From positions 1-64,000 of the forward strand of contig JADYZP010000044.1 of assembly GCA_020853025.1 (NCBI GenBank): a DNA stretch of 64,000 bases. Reading direction: 5' to 3'. The DNA comes from Burkholderiales bacterium. Lineage in GTDB: Bacteria > Pseudomonadota > Gammaproteobacteria > Burkholderiales > Casimicrobiaceae. How positions within the stretch are numbered: position 1 is the first letter of the stretch; every line of letters starts with the position of its first letter. The notes under the pieces were generated by a model that saw only the letters and a program-made list of their open reading frames with translations, was not told the origin of the DNA and did no database searches. Below are positions 52,924 through 63,364 of the stretch, in pieces. A program made the translations under genes and the position numbers.

Positions 52924-54588
52924 GTGTCGCTACCCTTGGTCACGTTGCTTTCGCGATCCTTCGAGACGTCGCCGCTGCGTCACGCGCGCTTTCGCGCGTT
53001 CTACTTCGCGTCGATCGGTGTGGCGCTCGGCTACACGATGCAGGCGACGATGGCCGCGTGGCTGATGGCGACGATGACGCCGTCGGCGCTGATGGTCGCG
53101 CTGGTGCAGACCGCGAGTACCGGGCCGGCTATCCTGTTCGGACTCGTTGCGGGCGCGCTGGCCGACATCGTCCAGCGGCGCCATGTGATCCTCGCGACCC
53201 AGGTGTTGTTGCTGATCGGGGCCGTGGTGCTCGGCGTCGCGACGCTGGCCGGACTGATGGCGCCATGGGCGCTGCTTGCGCTCACTTTCGTGACCGGCAT
53301 CGGTTTCACGTTCTACATGCCCGCGCAGCAGGCGAGCATCAACGAGCTGGTCGAGCGCGCCGAGGTATCGCAGGCGGTGGCGCTGGGTGCCGTCGCGATG
53401 AACGTCGCGCGCGCCGTCGGCCCTGCGCTCGCCGGCGCCATCGCGGCATGGGCGGGATCCGGCAATGCATTCCTCGTCAGCGCCGTGTGCTTTGTTGGCA
53501 TGATCTTCGTCGTGCGCGGCTGGACGCCGCAGCAGCCCGCGCTGCCCGGCGTGCCGGAGACGCTGCTCTCGGGCGTCAACAGCGGACTTCGCTACGTGCG
53601 CCACTCGGCGCCGATGCGCGCGATCATCACGCGCACGCTGACGTTTTCCATCTGTGCGAGCGCACTGTGGGCGCTGCTGCCGGTGATCGCGCGCGACCAG
53701 CTGGGACTGGGCGCCGGCGGCTTCGGCGCACTGTTCGGCAGCTTCGGCGCCGGGGCGGTGGTCGGCGCCATGAACATTCCCGGTCAGCTCAAGCGACATT
53801 CGCTGAACAAGGTGGTGGTGGTGGCGTCACTGCTCTGGGTCATCTCGACGACGCTGGTGGCGGCGACGACGATCACCGCCGTGGCGGTCGTCGGCGCATT
53901 CGGCGCGGGTGCGTCCTGGGTCGGCGTCCTCGCGAGCCTGGGCGCCGGCACCCAGAGCGCGGCACCGGCGTGGGTGCGCGCGCGCGCGGTGGCGATGAAC
54001 CTGCTCACCGTCCAGGCGAGTCTCGCGCTGGGCGCCGTGGTCTGGGGCACGCTGGCTTCGTGGGCCGGCACGCGCGTCGCGCTGCTGGTGTCCGCCGGCG
54101 CGCTGCTGCTGCTGCTCGGCGTCAACCGGCGGGTGCGGGTGCGACTGGGCGGCGACAAGGACACGCTGCCCGGTACGCAATCGCCCGACATGGGAATCGC
54201 CGACCTGCCGCAGCCCGACGACGGGCCGGTCCTGATCCAGATCGAGTACCGGATCGATGCAGACAAGCAGGACGCATTCCTGCGCGCCATTCGCGCGATC
54301 GGACCCGCGCGGCGCCGTAACGGCGCCAGCAGCTGGCGCGTGTTCCGTGACCTCGGCGAGGAAGGACTCTTCGTCGAGCGCTACATCATCACCTCGTGGG
54401 CGGAGTACGTCCGACTGCGTTCGCGGATGACCATCGCCGACCGGCAGTTGCAGCAGGAAGTCAGCAGTTACCAGCGCGCGGGGACGTTGATTCGCGTCTC
54501 GCGGCTGCTCGGCGTCGATCTGCCCGAAAGCGCGATGACCGATCGATCTGCGCGCTGGAAACCGGACAGCCGGAGCCCGACGCGCTGA
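52924..54588 (+). CDS. MFS exporter (MFS_3/EntS type) with C-terminal soluble domain
   Basis: A 554-residue transporter: twelve spans across residues about 15-400, with MFS segments such as [20 protein letters not shown] and [11 protein letters not shown] soluble domain follows at about 425-530 ([56 protein letters not shown]) that looks like a dimeric alpha/beta-barrel monooxygenase fold. This domain order is the usual form of the MFS_3 family. Export of siderophore-like or hydrophobic compounds is typical. GTG 52924 is the start. Confidence 0.88.
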   Translation: MSLPLVTLLSRSFETSPLRHARFRAFYFASIGVALGYTMQATMAAWLMATMTPSALMVALVQTASTGPAILFGLVAGALADIVQRRHVILATQVLLLIGAVVLGVATLAGLMAPWALLALTFVTGIGFTFYMPAQQASINELVERAEVSQAVALGAVAMNVARAVGPALAGAIAAWAGSGNAFLVSAVCFVGMIFVVRGWTPQQPALPGVPETLLSGVNSGLRYVRHSAPMRAIITRTLTFSICASALWALLPVIARDQLGLGAGGFGALFGSFGAGAVVGAMNIPGQLKRHSLNKVVVVASLLWVISTTLVAATTITAVAVVGAFGAGASWVGVLASLGAGTQSAAPAWVRARAVAMNLLTVQASLALGAVVWGTLASWAGTRVALLVSAGALLLLLGVNRRVRVRLGGDKDTLPGTQSPDMGIADLPQPDDGPVLIQIEYRIDADKQDAFLRAIRAIGPARRRNGASSWRVFRDLGEEGLFVERYIITSWAEYVRLRSRMTIADRQLQQEVSSYQRAGTLIRVSRLLGVDLPESAMTDRSARWKPDSRSPTR

Positions 54589-54719
54589 CGGGAGGCGGGC
54601 GCCGATCTGGTCATTTTAGCTTTCGCTGCGCAACCGCTCACCTTGACGCGATAATAAGGGTTCAAACCGGCGCGAAGCGTCCGGCCGCAATGCCCCTTTG
54701 CCTACCCGGAACCGAATCC
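54589..54719 (+). promoter_or_regulatory. promoter region of serC-serA
   Basis: Contains GATAAT (54650-54655) as a possible -10, with no good -35, and TTGACG at 54643-54648. No riboswitch or attenuator hairpin is apparent. Confidence 0.3.
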
Positions 54720-55799
54720 ATGCGAGTTTTCAATTTCAGCGCCGGCCCCGCCGTGCTCCCGGAAGATGTGCTGCGCATCGCCGCCGGCGAAATGCTCGAC
54801 TGGCACGGCAGCGGCATGTCGGTGATGGAGATGAGCCATCGCGGGAAGGAATTCATCGGCATCGCCCAAGCCGCCGAAGCCGACCTGCGCACGCTGCTCG
54901 CGATTCCTTCGAATTACAAGGTGCTGTTCCTGCAGGGCGGAGCAATCGGCGAGAACGCGATCGTGCCGATGAACCTGATGCACGGACGCGAAGTTGCCGA
55001 CTACGTCCACACCGGCGAATGGTCGAAGAAATCGATCAAGGAGGCGAAGAAGTACGGCAGGGTGAACATCGCGGCGAGTTCCGAAGAGCAGGGCTTCACC
55101 TGCGTGCCGGATCGCGCGAGCTGGCGGCTGACGCCCGATGCCGCCTACGTCCACATCTGCTCGAACGAGACCATCGGCGGCGTCGAATACCCGTGGACCC
55201 CGGATACCGGCGACGTGCCGCTGGTCGCCGACATGTCGTCGCAGATTCTGTCGCGGGTGATCGACGTCGCGAAATACGGCGTGATCTACGGCGGCGCGCA
55301 GAAAAACATCGGTCCCGCGGGGCTTACCATCGTGATCGTCCGCGACGACCTGCTCGATCGCGCATTGCCGATCACGCCGTCGGCATTCCACTGGAAGGAG
55401 CAGGCGGCGGCCGACTCGATGCTGAACACGCCACCGACCTACGCGATCTACATCGCCGGCCTGGTCTTTCGCTGGCTGCTCGCGCTGGGCGGCGTCGCGG
55501 CGATCGAGCAGCGGAACATCAGTAAGGCGAAGCTCCTCTACGACTGCCTCGATGCCAGCGACTTCTACTCGAATCCGGTGCGCCGCGAACATCGCTCGCG
55601 GATGAACGTGCCGTTCACGCTGCCCGATCCGGCACTCGACGCGCCGTTCCTGCGCGGCGCCGCGGATCGGGGCATGGTGCAGTTGAAGGGCCACCGCGCG
55701 GTCGGCGGCATGCGCGCGTCGATCTACAACGCGATGCCGGTGGCCGGAGTCGAGGCGCTGGTCGCGTACATGAAGGATTTCGAGCGGGCACAGCGGTGA
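54720..55799 (+). CDS. serC: phosphoserine aminotransferase
   Basis: A 359-residue PLP enzyme converting 3-phosphohydroxypyruvate to phosphoserine. The start [17 protein letters not shown], the region [20 protein letters not shown], the PLP lysine Lys195 in [12 protein letters not shown] and the C-terminal [20 protein letters not shown] identify it. ATG 54720 fits the family N-terminus; the longer upstream frame does not. It overlaps serA by four bases, so the two serine-synthesis steps are co-translated. Confidence 0.97.
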   Translation: MRVFNFSAGPAVLPEDVLRIAAGEMLDWHGSGMSVMEMSHRGKEFIGIAQAAEADLRTLLAIPSNYKVLFLQGGAIGENAIVPMNLMHGREVADYVHTGEWSKKSIKEAKKYGRVNIAASSEEQGFTCVPDRASWRLTPDAAYVHICSNETIGGVEYPWTPDTGDVPLVADMSSQILSRVIDVAKYGVIYGGAQKNIGPAGLTIVIVRDDLLDRALPITPSAFHWKEQAAADSMLNTPPTYAIYIAGLVFRWLLALGGVAAIEQRNISKAKLLYDCLDASDFYSNPVRREHRSRMNVPFTLPDPALDAPFLRGAADRGMVQLKGHRAVGGMRASIYNAMPVAGVEALVAYMKDFERAQR

Positions 55800-56992
55800 G
55801 CGCCGTGGACCATTACCGGATCCTGACGCTGAACCAGATCTCGAGCCTCGGACTGCAGCGCCTGCCCAGCACGCGCTATGCGGTGGGCAAGGATGTCGAG
55901 GCACCCGACGCGATCCTCGTGCGATCGTACGACCTGCACGCGACGCCGATCGCCGCCAGCGTGAAAGCGATCGGTCGTGCGGGTACCGGCACCAACAACA
56001 TTCCGGTAGCCGAGATGTCGGCGCGCGGCGTGCCGGTATTCAACGCACCCGGCGCCAACGCCAATGCGGTGAAAGAACTGGTGCTGGCGGCACTTCTGTT
56101 GTCGGCGCGCAACGTACTTCCCGCACTCGACTACGTGCGACAGCTCGATCCGACGGTGCTCGATCTGGAGGTGAAGGTCGAGGACGGCAAGCGCGCCTTT
56201 GCCGGTGTCGAGCTGCCGCACCGTACGCTCGGCATCATCGGACTGGGCTCGATCGGCAGCCTGGTCGCCGACACGGCGATCAAGCTCGGCATGCGGGTGA
56301 TCGGCTACGATCCGGAACTCACCGTCGATGCTGCGTGGCGTCTGCCGTCGAGCGTGCGCCGTGCGCACAGCATCGAGGAGGTGCTGAAGCAGTCCGACTT
56401 CGTGACGCTGCACGTGCCGCTGCTTGCGCATACGCGCAACCTGATCGGCGCCGAGCGACTGGCCATCGTGAAGTCAGGCGCGACGCTGCTCAACTTCGCG
56501 CGCGACGGCATCGTCGACGAGGTGGCGGTCGCCGCCGCGGTGCGCTCGGGCCGACTCAAATATTTCATCTCCGACTTCCCGAGCGCACGATTGCTACGCG
56601 AGCCGAACGTGGTCGCGCTGCCGCACCTCGGTGCGTCGACGGCGGAAGCCGAGGAGAACTGCGCGGTCATGGTCGTCGACCAGGTCCGCGACTACCTGGA
56701 GCACGGAACCATAGTCAACGCGGTCAATTTTCCCGGTGTGGAGATGCCGCGCGAGTCGCCGTTTCGCGTGGCAATCACCAACGCCAACGTGCCGAACATG
56801 CTGGCGCAGATCTCGACGGCGATGGCGGACGCCGGACTCAACATCCACACCATGGTCAACAAGTCGCGCGGCGAGATGGCGTATACGCTGGTCGACGTCG
56901 ACAGTCCGGTTGAGGCGGGCGTGGTTGCCGCGCTTGCGCGAATCGTCGGCGTACTGTCGGTGCGGGCGATTCCGGCGGCGAGCGCGCCTTGA
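55796..56992 (+). CDS. serA: D-3-phosphoglycerate dehydrogenase
   Basis: A 398-residue dehydrogenase catalysing the first step of serine synthesis, oxidation of 3-phosphoglycerate. The NAD-binding signature [40 protein letters not shown] and [14 protein letters not shown] are present, and the catalytic His is in [16 protein letters not shown]-terminal ACT domain (about 320-395, [20 protein letters not shown]) provides possible serine control. The GTG start overlaps serC (GTGA). The ASB domain of the long form is lacking. Confidence 0.95.
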   Translation: MSAVDHYRILTLNQISSLGLQRLPSTRYAVGKDVEAPDAILVRSYDLHATPIAASVKAIGRAGTGTNNIPVAEMSARGVPVFNAPGANANAVKELVLAALLLSARNVLPALDYVRQLDPTVLDLEVKVEDGKRAFAGVELPHRTLGIIGLGSIGSLVADTAIKLGMRVIGYDPELTVDAAWRLPSSVRRAHSIEEVLKQSDFVTLHVPLLAHTRNLIGAERLAIVKSGATLLNFARDGIVDEVAVAAAVRSGRLKYFISDFPSARLLREPNVVALPHLGASTAEAEENCAVMVVDQVRDYLEHGTIVNAVNFPGVEMPRESPFRVAITNANVPNMLAQISTAMADAGLNIHTMVNKSRGEMAYTLVDVDSPVEAGVVAALARIVGVLSVRAIPAASAP

Positions 56993-56995
56993 GGT

Positions 56996-57109
56996 CTAGG
57001 TCGCAGCCGGCGCGTGCGGCGTGTGCGCGTACATGTTCGACACGCGTGCGCCGATCGGAATGCAGCCGGCCAGCAGCAGCAGCAAGGCGACGTAGGCAAG
57101 GATCTTCAT
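56996..57109 (-). CDS. very small lipoprotein
   Basis: A 37-residue product from ATG 57109 with a lysine, a hydrophobic core and a lipobox: KILAYVALLLLLAGC (Cys16). The mature peptide is only about 22 residues long (IPIGARVSNMYAHTPHAPAA). It resembles entericidin-like or other tiny lipoproteins of unknown role. The end lies four bases from the convergent serA stop. The start is only weakly supported by an upstream purine-rich stretch. Confidence 0.55.
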   Translation of the reverse strand: MKILAYVALLLLLAGCIPIGARVSNMYAHTPHAPAAT

Positions 57110-57276
57110 CGATGGATTTTCTGCGCTCACGGCTTTCGACAAGCATAGCCTACCGCAGATACCGACATCGACGCCAGTACGTGAATGCAGGCGCCAGTCC
57201 AGTGTAAGCTGTACCGGTTGTCTCGGCATCGATGCGGCGCTTTTCAGTTCACGTCCCAACCAACAGGAGCAACACA

Positions 57277-57780
57277 ATGTCATTGATCAGCTTCATCAAG
57301 GATGCCGGCGAAAAACTGTTCGGCAAGGGAGAGGCGCAGGCGGCGATGACCGAGGTCAACGCCGATCCCGCCAATGACGCGAAGGTTGCCGCGGCCAATT
57401 CCGCCGCCGCCGATGCGATCCTGGCTTACATCAACGCGCAGAAGCTGACCGCCACCGGCCTGACCGTCACCTTCGACGGCAAGACGTCGACGGTGACGGT
57501 GTTCGGCGTCGCCGCCGACCAGGCGACGAAGGAGAAGATTGCGTTGTGCTGCGGCAACGTGGCGGGTGTGGTGACCGTCAACAACATGATGTCGGTCGAC
57601 CAGAGCGCACCCGAGGGCACCTACTACACGGTGGTGGCCGGTGACAACCTGTCGAAGATCGCCAAGGCGAACTACGGCGATCCCAACAAGTACATGGTGA
57701 TCTTCGAGGCGAACAAGCCGATGCTCACGCATCCGGACAAGATCTATCCGGGACAGGTGCTGCGCATTCCGCCGCTCTGA
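57277..57780 (+). CDS. kbp: BON-LysM protein (Kbp/YgaU-like)
   Basis: A 167-residue protein with an N-terminal BON domain (about 30-105) and a C-terminal LysM domain (about 118-166, YYTVVAGDNLSKIAKANYGD, then PDKIYPGQVLRIPPL). It is a full-length homologue of E. coli Kbp (YgaU), a cytoplasmic potassium-binding protein. AGGAG precedes ATG 57277. It has no signal peptide. The gene for an RNA helicase follows after a long leader. Confidence 0.92.
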   Translation: MSLISFIKDAGEKLFGKGEAQAAMTEVNADPANDAKVAAANSAAADAILAYINAQKLTATGLTVTFDGKTSTVTVFGVAADQATKEKIALCCGNVAGVVTVNNMMSVDQSAPEGTYYTVVAGDNLSKIAKANYGDPNKYMVIFEANKPMLTHPDKIYPGQVLRIPPL

Positions 57781-58143
57781 ATCCGGGTATAATCAGAGGC
57801 TGCGGCGGACTTTCGACTCATCAGGCGGACTGCCCCGCCGCAGCTTCGGCAAGCACTTCGGGCAGCCGCATCATCGGTTTCTAATCTTCCGGGCGCGATT
57901 TTCTCGCCCGCTGCCGGGCTCCGGGCGCTTCGCGCGCCCTTCAGCCGGTTCCGGTTAGCGACGATGGTTTGCACATTCGTCGCGACCATCCGCATCGCAA
58001 GCGGCAGGTCAAGGGCGTCCTCGCGGACGCGGTGTCGGCGTTCGCGTCCGGACCGCGCTCCCTTCGCGCGCTCCCGCGGCATCGCGTCTATTCGTTCGGG
58101 GACCTCCTTGTTCCCGGCAATGTCACAATTGGAAATATCTAAT
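57781..58143 (+). promoter_or_regulatory. long structured leader of the RhlE helicase gene
   Basis: TATAAT at 57788-57793 is a perfect -10 (the -35 is weak). A transcript from about 57800 would begin with a 10-bp hairpin GCTGCGGCGG/CCGCCGCAGC (57799-57808 and 57835-57844). Further perfect hairpins follow, GGGCGC/GCGCCC (57923-57939) and GCGTCC/GGACGC (58015-58030), as does an anti-Shine-Dalgarno CCTCCTT (58103-58109). The helicase ATG has only GGAAA upstream. There is no recognised coding sequence or known riboswitch; an independent small RNA is also possible. Confidence 0.5.
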
Positions 58144-59430
58144 ATGCATTTCACAGAACTCAATCTCGCGCCGCAACTCCTCGAAGCCCTCGAGGCCTGC
58201 GGCTACGATGTGCCCACGCCGATCCAGGCGCAGACCATTCCAGCGCTGCTCGCCGGCCGCGACGTGATCGGCTCGGCGCAGACAGGCACCGGCAAGACCG
58301 CAGCGTTCGTGTTGCCGGCGCTGCAGCGGCTTGCGGCACAACCCGCGCTGCCTCCGAGGCACCGGATGGTCAGCGCGCCGCGCGTGCTGGTCCTCGCGCC
58401 GACGCGCGAACTCGCGCAGCAGGTCGCCGAACAGGTGGTTCGCTACGGGCAACGCCTGCGCGTGACCAGCGTCTGCCTCTACGGCGGCGCGCCGTATCCG
58501 GTGCAAAACCGCCAGCTGCAGCGCGGCGCCGACTTCCTGGTGGCCACGCCCGGGCGCCTGCTCGACCACATCGAGCGCGGCCGGGTCGACCTGTCGCGCC
58601 TCGAGGTGCTGGTGCTGGACGAAGCCGACCGGATGCTCGACATGGGGTTCATCGACGACGTCGAGCGCATCTGCGCATTGACTCCGGCCACGCGCCAGAC
58701 GGTGCTCTTCTCCGCCACCTATGCCGGCGCGATCGGGCGTCTCGCCGCGAAGCTGACGCGCGACCCTGTCCGCGTCGACATCCGCGCCGAACAGGCGGCG
58801 CCGGTCGCCATCGAGCAGCGCGTGCATTTCGTCGACGACCGTTCGCACAAGTACCGGATGCTCGACCACCTGCTGGCCGACGTCGGGATGCGGCAGAGCA
58901 TCGTCTTCATCGCCACCAAGCGCGACGCCGAAGCGCTGGCGGTGAAGCTGCAGGGCGAAGGCCACGCGGCGGCCGCGCTGCACGGCGACATGAACCAGTA
59001 CGAGCGCAACCGCACGTTGAACGACCTGCGGCGTGGAGGCGTGCGCACGCTGGTCGCCACCGACGTCGCGGCGCGCGGCATCGACGTGCCCGGCCTCACG
59101 CACGTCATCAACTTCGACCTGCCGCGGCAGGCGGAGGACTACGTGCACCGCATCGGCCGCACCGGCCGCGCCGGCGCCACCGGCATCGCGGTCTCGTTCG
59201 CCAATCACGCGGAACGCGGCACGATCCGCACCATCGAGCGCTTCACCGGCGCCACGATCCCGGCGCACGTGATCCCCGGTCTCGAGCCGCGCGTGCGCGC
59301 ATCGGCGCCGGCGGCTCAGCCGCGGCGACCCGCCTACGGGAAGCCGGCGGGCGGGCGCAGCGGCGCACCGGCGCACTCGCGCGGCGGCAGGCCGGGCGAT
59401 TTCCAGCGAAAATACGGCCGGGACAGGTAA
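58144..59430 (+). CDS. rhlE: DEAD-box ATP-dependent RNA helicase (RhlE-like)
   Basis: A 428-residue helicase: Q motif GYDVPTPIQAQTIP, Walker A AQTGTGKT, APTRELAQQ, VLDEADRMLDMGF, FSATY, and the C-terminal ATDVAARGIDVPGLTHVINF and YVHRIGRTGRAG. The tail (about 385-428) is rich in Arg, Gly, Pro and Ala, as in RhlE. ATG 58144 yields the family-type N-terminus MHFTELNLAPQLLEAL; an in-frame ATG at 58120 is possible. RhlE acts in ribosome assembly and RNA decay. The long leader hints at cold-type or auto-regulation (inference). Confidence 0.93.
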   Translation: MHFTELNLAPQLLEALEACGYDVPTPIQAQTIPALLAGRDVIGSAQTGTGKTAAFVLPALQRLAAQPALPPRHRMVSAPRVLVLAPTRELAQQVAEQVVRYGQRLRVTSVCLYGGAPYPVQNRQLQRGADFLVATPGRLLDHIERGRVDLSRLEVLVLDEADRMLDMGFIDDVERICALTPATRQTVLFSATYAGAIGRLAAKLTRDPVRVDIRAEQAAPVAIEQRVHFVDDRSHKYRMLDHLLADVGMRQSIVFIATKRDAEALAVKLQGEGHAAAALHGDMNQYERNRTLNDLRRGGVRTLVATDVAARGIDVPGLTHVINFDLPRQAEDYVHRIGRTGRAGATGIAVSFANHAERGTIRTIERFTGATIPAHVIPGLEPRVRASAPAAQPRRPAYGKPAGGRSGAPAHSRGGRPGDFQRKYGRDR

Positions 59431-59542
59431 TACCGCCGGCGGCGGACGTTGCCGTGGCCGGGGTGCCGCTGGCGCGGCAAGCTACAATCGCGCGCCTGCA
59501 CAAGCCTCGCCCCGGCGACTCAGCGCCATTGGCCCGTCTTCC

Positions 59543-61354
59543 GTGACCCTGCTGCAACTCGTCAGCCGCTTCGCGCACCGGCATTGGCGCGCGTATGCGA
59601 GCGCGTCGGCGATGCTGTTCGGCGTGGCGGTGCTCACCGTGTGGGTGCCGCGACGCGTCGGGGACATCATCGATGCGCTGGTCGGCGGCCGGCTGACGGG
59701 GCCGGCGCTCGCGCTGGAACTGGTACTCCTGGTCGTGATGGGGGTGGCCATCTACCTGCTGCGCGTGGGCTGGCGCTTCGCGCTGTTCCGCGCCGCGTTC
59801 CGGCTGGGCGTCGAGCTGCGAACCCGACTCTACGACCGGCTTGCATTGCAGGGACCGACATTCTTTCACCGGCAACGCACCGGCGACCTGATGGCGCGCG
59901 CGACCAACGACGTCGATGCGGTGGAAATGGCCGCGGGCGAGGCCTACCTCGCCGCGTTCGACGGCACGCTGACGCTGGTGCTGGTGGTCGCGATGATGAC
60001 GCTCGGCGTCGACTGGCGTCTCGCGGTGGTGGCGCTGTTTCCGTTCCCGTTCATGGCCTGGGCGTTCTTTTACATCTCGCGCCGTGTGCACGACGCATGG
60101 CGGCATTCGCTCGACCGGTTCTCCGATCTCAACGAACAGGTGCAGGAGTCCATGTCCGCCGTCCGCACGCTGCGGGCGTTGGGACTGGAGGCGCAGGCCG
60201 GCCGCGATTTCGCGCATCACGCGCAGCGCGCGGCCGATACCGGTTTCGAAGCGCAGAAATGGGAGGCCGCGTACGAGCCTGCGGTGGGCCTGACCCTGAC
60301 CACGGCGTCGGCGCTGACGCTCGCCGTCGGCGGCTGGTTCGTCTGGCACCAGGAAATGACCATCGGCGCGCTTACTGCGTTCACGATGTACCTGGGGCAG
60401 TTGATCTGGCCGATGTTCGCCGCCGGCTGGGTGCTGTCGCTGATCGAGCGCGGCCGTGCGGCATGGGCGCGGCTCGATCCCCTGCTGAGCGCGGCGCCGT
60501 CGGTCGCGGATCGGGGCGCCTGCGTCGTGGCGCCGGAAGGGACGCTCCGGTTCGACGCCGTGCGTTTTACCTATCCGTCGACTTTGTCGCAGGCGCTTGA
60601 AGTGCCGACAGTGCCGGCGGCGCGGGAGGCCCCCGGATCGACCGAGGCGCCACGGGCCTTTGCTCTAGACGCCATCGACTTCGAGCTGCCGCCGGGGCGC
60701 ACGCTGGGCATCGTGGGACCGACCGGCGCTGGAAAATCGACGCTGCTGAACTTGGTGCTGCGCCACTACGAGCCTCGCGCCGGCGCCATCCGCTGGGGTG
60801 GGACCGCGCTTACCGACTATCGGCTCGACGTGCTGCGCGGCGCGATCGCGTGGGTGCCGCAGGAGGCGTTCCTGTTCTCGGCGACGATCGCGGAGAACAT
60901 CGCGCTGGCGCGCGCCGACGCCACCCGGGAGGACATCGAGAATGCCGCTCGCCTTGCCGACCTGCACGCCGACATCCTGCGCTTTGCGCAGGGCTACGAC
61001 ACGCGCGTCGGCGAACGCGGCGTCACGCTGTCCGGCGGGCAGCGGCAGCGCGTGGCCATTGCGCGCGCGCTGCTGTCGGCGGCGCCGCTGCTGCTGCTCG
61101 ACGATGCGCTGTCCGCGGTCGACACCGGGACCGAGGCGCGCATTCTCGCGCAGCTGCGCGGCGTCCGCGGCGGGCGCACCGCGATCATCGTCAGCCATCG
61201 GCTGTCCGCGGTCGCCGACGCCGACGAGATCATCGTGCTGCAGCATGGGGGCATCGTCGAGCGCGGCGCGCACGACGCGCTGGTCGCACGCGACGGCTGG
61301 TACGCGGCGCAGTGGCGTTACCAGCAGCTCGAGGCGAGCCTTGAAGCGGCCTGA
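59543..61354 (+). CDS. ABC exporter half-transporter (YheI-like)
   Basis: A 603-residue type IV exporter half: six-span transmembrane domain (about 1-310) and an ATPase domain with Walker A GPTGAGKST, Q-loop WVPQEAFLFSATIAENIALA, signature VTLSGGQRQRVAIA, Walker B LLLLDDALSAVDT and H-loop IVSHRLSAVA. In the Walker B end Asp replaces the usual catalytic Glu (LDDALSAVD). In heterodimeric exporters such a degenerate site in one half is common, and the second half (next gene) keeps LFLDEATSR. The GTG start follows the helicase by 113 bases. Confidence 0.9.
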   Translation: MTLLQLVSRFAHRHWRAYASASAMLFGVAVLTVWVPRRVGDIIDALVGGRLTGPALALELVLLVVMGVAIYLLRVGWRFALFRAAFRLGVELRTRLYDRLALQGPTFFHRQRTGDLMARATNDVDAVEMAAGEAYLAAFDGTLTLVLVVAMMTLGVDWRLAVVALFPFPFMAWAFFYISRRVHDAWRHSLDRFSDLNEQVQESMSAVRTLRALGLEAQAGRDFAHHAQRAADTGFEAQKWEAAYEPAVGLTLTTASALTLAVGGWFVWHQEMTIGALTAFTMYLGQLIWPMFAAGWVLSLIERGRAAWARLDPLLSAAPSVADRGACVVAPEGTLRFDAVRFTYPSTLSQALEVPTVPAAREAPGSTEAPRAFALDAIDFELPPGRTLGIVGPTGAGKSTLLNLVLRHYEPRAGAIRWGGTALTDYRLDVLRGAIAWVPQEAFLFSATIAENIALARADATREDIENAARLADLHADILRFAQGYDTRVGERGVTLSGGQRQRVAIARALLSAAPLLLLDDALSAVDTGTEARILAQLRGVRGGRTAIIVSHRLSAVADADEIIVLQHGGIVERGAHDALVARDGWYAAQWRYQQLEASLEAA

Positions 61355-61488
61355 ACGATGAGCGGCGAGACCTCGCTCGGTTCATGGTCGCCGCGGTTGA
61401 GCGCGGGGGCAAGGAAGAACGCCTTCGTTGCAGCGAGGCGAGGACCCGCCTCGCTGCGGCGCGCGCTGCGGCATGCGTCGAGGTGGCG

Positions 61489-63276
61489 ATGAGCACGCTG
61501 GCCGACGACCTCGACGAGCATCCGGACTTAAAGCGCATCGGTGCCAACGAGCGCCGGAACGCGCTCGCGCTGCTGTGGCGCGCAGCGCGCCCCGACAAGC
61601 GGCTGATCGTCCGGGCGACGCTGTGGCTTGCCGTCGCCGGCATGCTGGAGGCCGCGGGACCCATCTTCGGCAAGCATTTCATCGACGAATACCTGCTGCC
61701 GCGCGCGTTCGACGGAATGACGATGTCGCTGCTGGTGGCCGGCTTTCTGGTCACCGGGTGGCTCGCAAGCGTGATCCGCTATTTCGAGCTGGTGCGGCTC
61801 GCCGGACTGGCCGCTCGGTCGGTGCTGCGGCTGCGCGAATCGGTCTACGGGCACGTGTTGCGGCTGCCGATGAGCTTCTTCGATCGCGCGATCACCGGTC
61901 AGCTGGTGAGCCGGATCACCAACGACACCGAGGCGGTCAAGCAGCTCTACACCAAGGTGCTGTTCGAGATCCTGCTCGGCCTGACCGTGCTGTTCGGCGT
62001 CGTCGTGGCGATGCTGTGGCTCGACTGGCGGCTGATGCTGATCGTGCTGCTGCTGGTCCCGGTCACCGCGGTCATCGTCTGGGGCTATCAGCGGCTGTCC
62101 GCCGCCGCGGTCACCCGATCGCGCGAACTGCGCAGCGACATCAACGCGCAGATGGCCGAAGGCATCGCCGGCATGAGCGTGCTGCAGGCGACCGGTGCCG
62201 TCAGGCGCTTTGCCGCGCGCTTCGCCCGCACCAACAACGCGCATTACGACGCGCGCATGGGCGAGATCCGCGCCAATGCCTGGCTGCTGCGGCCGGCGCT
62301 GGATTTCGTGAACATCCTGCTGATCGTCGCGATTGTCGCGGTCGTGGGAACGCAGCCACTGCAGGGCATCGAAGTGGGGCTGCTGTACGCGTTTATCGCC
62401 TACGTGGCGCGCGTCGTCGACCCGCTGATCCAGATCACGATGCAGTTCTCGCTGCTGCAGCAGTCGGTGATCGCCGCCGCGCGCGTCAACACGCTGTTGC
62501 ACGAGGGCGCGACCGAGCGCGTCGCCTTCGAGCGCCGCATCACCGCCGGGCGGGTGGAGCTGGCCAACGTCACCTTCGGCTACGATCCGCAGCAGCCGGT
62601 GCTGCACGACATCTCGCTGGCGATTCCGGCCGGCAGCTTCGTTGGCATCGTCGGGCACACCGGCAGCGGCAAGTCCACGCTGCTGTCGCTGCTGTTGCGC
62701 TTCTACGCGCCGCAGGTCGGGCGCATCGAGATCGACGGCATCCCGGTCGAGCAGATCGGCGACGACCACTTCCGCGCCGACGCCGGGCTGGTTCCGCAGG
62801 AGCCGTTCCTGCTGGCCGCCAGCGCGCGCGAGAACATCGACATGGGCCGCGGCCTGGCGGACGAGGCCATCGTCGCCGCGGCGCGGGCCGCGCGCGCGCA
62901 CGGCTTCATCGAGCGGCTGGAATGCGGCTACGACACGTCGCTGGGCGAGGGCGGGGCGCGGCTGTCGGCGGGGCAGAAGCAGCTGATCGCCGTGGCGCGC
63001 GCGCTCGTGGGCCGGCCGCGCGTGCTGTTCCTCGACGAGGCGACGTCACGCATCGACAGCGAGACCGAGCAGCAGGTGCAGGCGGCACTCGCCGAGCTGC
63101 AGGCGCAGACGACGGTGATCGCCATCGCACACCGGCTGTCGACGATCCGCGCCGCCGACCGTATCGTGGTCCTCAATCACGGCCGGATCGCCGAGCAGGG
63201 GCCGCACGACGAGCTGATGGCGATCGACGGCGGAATCTATCAGCGGCTGTACCTGCTGCAGCAGATCGGCGAGTAG
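61489..63276 (+). CDS. ABC exporter half-transporter (YheH-like)
   Basis: A 595-residue partner of the preceding exporter: transmembrane domain with MSFFDRAITGQLVSRITNDT, and an ATPase domain with Walker A GHTGSGKST, Q-loop LVPQEPFLLAASARENID, signature ARLSAGQKQLIAVA (second Gly of LSGGQ is Ala), Walker B VLFLDEATSRID and H-loop AIAHRLSTIR. The catalytic Glu is present here, and its partner supplies the intact LSGGQ, so the two together make one canonical site. ATG 61489 follows GAGGTGGCG; a longer frame to 61384 is less likely. Role: export of drugs or lipids (inferred). Confidence 0.9.
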   Translation: MSTLADDLDEHPDLKRIGANERRNALALLWRAARPDKRLIVRATLWLAVAGMLEAAGPIFGKHFIDEYLLPRAFDGMTMSLLVAGFLVTGWLASVIRYFELVRLAGLAARSVLRLRESVYGHVLRLPMSFFDRAITGQLVSRITNDTEAVKQLYTKVLFEILLGLTVLFGVVVAMLWLDWRLMLIVLLLVPVTAVIVWGYQRLSAAAVTRSRELRSDINAQMAEGIAGMSVLQATGAVRRFAARFARTNNAHYDARMGEIRANAWLLRPALDFVNILLIVAIVAVVGTQPLQGIEVGLLYAFIAYVARVVDPLIQITMQFSLLQQSVIAAARVNTLLHEGATERVAFERRITAGRVELANVTFGYDPQQPVLHDISLAIPAGSFVGIVGHTGSGKSTLLSLLLRFYAPQVGRIEIDGIPVEQIGDDHFRADAGLVPQEPFLLAASARENIDMGRGLADEAIVAAARAARAHGFIERLECGYDTSLGEGGARLSAGQKQLIAVARALVGRPRVLFLDEATSRIDSETEQQVQAALAELQAQTTVIAIAHRLSTIRAADRIVVLNHGRIAEQGPHDELMAIDGGIYQRLYLLQQIGE

Positions 63277-63305
63277 CGACGGCGATCGCTCGCCTGCGGA
63301 GCAGG

Positions 63306-63337
63306 AAAACGCCCGGGCGGGTTTCCCCGCCCGGGCG
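63306..63337 (-). terminator. intrinsic terminator between convergent genes
   Basis: A 12-bp perfect stem CGCCCGGGCGGG / CCCGCCCGGGCG (63310-63321 and 63326-63337) with a TTTC loop. On the minus strand it is followed by TTTT (63309-63306), so it terminates the minus gene ending at 63365. It probably also stops the ABC operon, though the plus strand lacks a T-run. Confidence 0.7.
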
Positions 63338-63364
63338 CCATTGCAGAGGCCGAGATGCGTCAGG

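Noticed and set aside
52924..54588. novel fusion of an MFS exporter to a monooxygenase-like domain
   Set aside because: The MFS_3 family regularly carries this C-terminal region, so it is the normal architecture.
58123..59376. 417-residue minus-strand open frame
   Set aside because: Antisense of the RhlE helicase, which has all DEAD-box motifs.
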